Shown here: positions 40,316 through 42,291 of the stretch, piece by piece
How positions within the stretch are numbered: the stretch's first letter is position 1
Layout: each line of letters begins with the position of its first letter
DNA from: Hyphomicrobiales bacterium
GTDB taxonomy: Bacteria; Pseudomonadota; Alphaproteobacteria; Rhizobiales; Rhizobiaceae
DNA: 42,291 bases
Direction of reading: 5' to 3'
NCBI GenBank assembly: GCA_900466605.1
Contig: UBMU01000052.1
Coordinates: 1 to 42,291, forward strand
Translations under genes and position numbers: made by a program
The notes under the pieces: generated by a model
Databases searched by the model: none
The model's input: the letters and a program-made list of their open reading frames with translations, nothing else
Told to the model about the DNA's origin: nothing

Positions 40316-41758
40316 ATGGTCTACCACCATCTCTATTCGAAGTTTGCCGGGCAGGCGCATGTCAATGTCGGCATCATTGGCGCCGGCAATTACGGTACCG
40401 CAATCGCGACGCAGGACCTTTACACCCCGCTGATGTCGGTCATCGCGATTGCAGATATTTCCGTCGACGCCGCGAAGAGCGCCTTCGCCAAGGCAGGAAT
40501 CGATCAGACCAAAATCGTCTATGTCGATACACTCGCCGACGCCCAAAATGCCATCGACCAGGGAAACCGTGTTTATACCGACCGCTGCGAGCTGATCGCG
40601 GAAATTCCTGCGGTCGATATCGTCTGCGAGAGCACCGGCACGCCGGAGGCGAGCGCCGTCTATGCTCTCAAGGCGATCGAAAACGGCAAGCATGTTGCGA
40701 TGATCACCAAGGATTGCGACGTGGCGATCGGCCCGATCCTCAAGTCGCTGGCCAAGGAAGCCGGTGTCGTCTACACGCCCGTCGACGGCGACCAGCACGG
40801 CCTGCTCGTCCAGTTCTACGAGTGGGCAAAGTCCATAGGCCTGACGGTTCTCAGCGGCGGCAAGGCGACGGACGGCGAGTTCGTCTATGACGAGGTTGCC
40901 GGAACCGTCACGATCAAGACCGACAAGAAAATCCATCCGCCTTCGGTCGAGACGATCTCGGTCGACCCGGAGGATCGCAAGTATCTCGGCATGATTCCGA
41001 AGGGCCAGGCCGAGGAATATATTGCGCGCCGCGCGGAAATCCTGGCACGGCTGCCGCAGCCGGGTTCCTACGATCTGTGCGAAATAACCATTGCGGCAAA
41101 TTATACGGGACTGACGCCTGTGGTCGATACGCTCGTTCACGCACCGCTGCGCATCACCGAGATTCCGATCGCCTATTGCGAACGCAAGGATGGCGGCATC
41201 TTCGACAGTGCCGGCACTATCGACCTGGCGACCTGCTTGCGGGCGCCGATCGAATCCGGCCTCGGCGGCGGCGTCTTCCTCGTGGTCCGTTGCGACAATG
41301 CCTATTCGAACCACGTGCTGACGACCAAGGGCCAGATCGCCAATTACAACGACACTGCCGCCGTGATCTACCGCCCCTATCACCTGTGCGGAGTCGAGAC
41401 GTCGAGCTCGATCCTGCTTGCGGGCCTTCTACGGATCGACACAGGTTCGGACAGCTACCTGCCGCGCTACGACCTGGTGAAGGTGGCAGCACGCGACATC
41501 AAGGCCGGCGACGTCTTCGGCAATGACCACAATCCGCAGCTCACGGCCCGCATCGTACCTGCCCAGCCGGTGGCGGCCGGCAATCTCGCCTGTGCTCATC
41601 TGCTGACTGGAAACCGCGCCTCCATGGATATCGCTGCGGGAACGCCAATCACATACGACATGGTAGAGGAGCCGCAGGGCTCGACGCTGTGGAGATTGCG
41701 GCGCCTGCAGGACAAGACCTTTCTCGACACCCCCGTCGCGCTTGTGGTCGGAGCCTGA
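40316..41758 (+). CDS. Rossmann-SAF domain oxidoreductase, homoserine-dehydrogenase-like
   Basis: A predicted NAD(P)-dependent enzyme of 480 residues. The N-terminal Rossmann fold starts VNVGIIGAGNYGTAIA (residues 17-32), and DIVCESTGTPEASAVYAL with GKHVAMITKDCDV is like homoserine dehydrogenase. A central domain holds YTPVDGDQHGLLVQFYEWA and a long catalytic-type region. The C-terminus (about 380-465) is a SAF domain: VKVAARDIKAGDVFG and MDIAAGTPITYDMVEE. This architecture is shared with the family that includes Brucella DRL, a DXR-like reductoisomerase, but most members are uncharacterised. Two bases separate it from the racemase-family gene, and the transporter lies upstream, so it likely acts on the imported acid or its product. 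Reaction not known. Confidence 0.8.
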   Translation: MVYHHLYSKFAGQAHVNVGIIGAGNYGTAIATQDLYTPLMSVIAIADISVDAAKSAFAKAGIDQTKIVYVDTLADAQNAIDQGNRVYTDRCELIAEIPAVDIVCESTGTPEASAVYALKAIENGKHVAMITKDCDVAIGPILKSLAKEAGVVYTPVDGDQHGLLVQFYEWAKSIGLTVLSGGKATDGEFVYDEVAGTVTIKTDKKIHPPSVETISVDPEDRKYLGMIPKGQAEEYIARRAEILARLPQPGSYDLCEITIAANYTGLTPVVDTLVHAPLRITEIPIAYCERKDGGIFDSAGTIDLATCLRAPIESGLGGGVFLVVRCDNAYSNHVLTTKGQIANYNDTAAVIYRPYHLCGVETSSSILLAGLLRIDTGSDSYLPRYDLVKVAARDIKAGDVFGNDHNPQLTARIVPAQPVAAGNLACAHLLTGNRASMDIAAGTPITYDMVEEPQGSTLWRLRRLQDKTFLDTPVALVVGA

Positions 41759-41760
41759 TC

Positions 41761-42291
41761 ATGGGTGCCGGGCCCCGGATCGTCCTGCTCCATGCCACGC
41801 TGGTCGCGATGGAGCCCGTGCAGACGGCCTTCAAGGAGCGATGGAGCGATGCGGAGACCGTCAATCTTCTCGACGACGCGCTCTCCGTCGATCGCGCCAA
41901 GACCCATCATCTCTCGGACAGCCTGATCGAACGCTTCGTAGCCTTCGGCCGCTACGGCAAGGACATGGGTGCGGACGGTATCTTGGTGACATGCTCGGCC
42001 TTCGGTGCCGCCATCGATCGGATGATCGCGGAATTCCCGATTCCGGTGCTGAAACCGAACGAGGCGATGTTTCGCGCTGCCATTGCAGAGGGCACGAAGA
42101 TCGGGATGCTCGCGACTTTCGCGCCGGCCCTGCCGACGATGACGGACGAATTTGCCGCCTTCGCCGCCGAGGCGGGATTATCCGCCACGCTCGATACGAT
42201 CGTCGTCGACGGAGCGATCGAGCGCCTGCGCGCCGGAGACGCCGAGACCCATAACCGTCTGGTCGCGGAGGCGGCGGGGAGGCTGGCGGGA
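41761..42291 (+). CDS. Asp/Glu/hydantoin racemase-family protein (partial, runs off the end)
   Basis: The first 177 codons of a gene open at the window end. The protein starts MGAGPRIVLLHATLVAMEPV and reaches the first catalytic-type cysteine block, GILVTCSAFGAAIDRM (Cys78), followed by IPVLKPNEAMFRAAI and GTKIGMLATFAPAL, as in the Asp/Glu/hydantoin racemase superfamily, including arylmalonate decarboxylase-like members. The second cysteine would lie near residue 180, beyond the window. It starts 2 bases after the oxidoreductase stop, so the two are co-translated. With an acid importer it may racemise or decarboxylate the imported compound. Family level is clear; reaction is not. Confidence 0.85.
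   Translation, partial: MGAGPRIVLLHATLVAMEPVQTAFKERWSDAETVNLLDDALSVDRAKTHHLSDSLIERFVAFGRYGKDMGADGILVTCSAFGAAIDRMIAEFPIPVLKPNEAMFRAAIAEGTKIGMLATFAPALPTMTDEFAAFAAEAGLSATLDTIVVDGAIERLRAGDAETHNRLVAEAAGRLAG

Noticed and set aside
40295..41383. 362-codon minus-strand frame opposite the SAF oxidoreductase
   Set aside because: Antisense shadow without recognisable motifs; the sense gene has clear domains.
1..42291. tRNA genes, rRNA and CRISPR arrays
   Set aside because: No cloverleaf, conserved rRNA block or regularly spaced repeat was seen on reading, although a covariance search was not possible.

Overview
The window looks like accessory DNA from an alphaproteobacterium of the Rhizobiales (Rhizobium, Agrobacterium or Sinorhizobium type). 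The grounds are moderately high G+C, dense ABC importers with adjacent regulators, five LysR genes, a cyclase-TPR protein of a kind common in rhizobia, and TGA-N9-TCA sites (the RirA iron-responsive operator pattern) in front of both siderophore operons. Genus cannot be fixed from this sequence alone.

Layout. 0-0.4 kb: 3' end of 6-phosphogluconate dehydrogenase with a frameshift. 0.6-7.3 kb: a LysR regulator divergent from a hydroxamate-siderophore uptake operon (TonB receptor, FhuD, double-length FhuB, FhuF-like reductase) that has no ATPase gene. 7.6-9.3 kb: class III cyclase domain joined to a TolB-like region and TPRs. 9.4-17.5 kb: two divergent units around an operator-rich gap. One is ROK regulator, Gfo/Idh dehydrogenase and OGA-type GNAT; the other is an AfuABC/FbpABC-type importer with an inositol-monophosphatase-family enzyme. 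I read this as import and catabolism of a phosphorylated sugar or polyol, not iron uptake. 17.8-22.8 kb: FGGY (xylulokinase-like) kinase divergent from a ribose/xylose-type ABC importer. 22.9-26.1 kb: a small hypothetical gene, a LysR gene and an SDR gene, with poorly coding gaps.

26.1-30.7 kb: a second ferric-siderophore ABC operon on the minus strand (binding protein, two permeases, ATPase, SAM methyltransferase), with one permease frameshifted and two RirA-type boxes upstream. 30.9-35.7 kb: two convergent LysR genes, a NepI-like MFS exporter, an SDR gene broken by frameshifts and cut off by a decayed IS1182-like transposase. 36-42.3 kb: a LysR gene divergent from a tripartite tricarboxylate transporter operon (TctC-TctB-TctA), followed by a Rossmann-SAF oxidoreductase and an Asp/Glu/hydantoin racemase-family gene that runs off the end.

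The genes give two iron-acquisition modules under probable RirA control and three carbon-uptake modules, each with nearby enzymes. The least described parts are the phosphosugar-type regulon at 9.4-17.5 kb and the TTT-SAF oxidoreductase-racemase unit at 36-42.3 kb. No tRNA, rRNA or CRISPR array was seen. Four coding sequences carry frameshifts, so either local decay or base-calling error must be considered.
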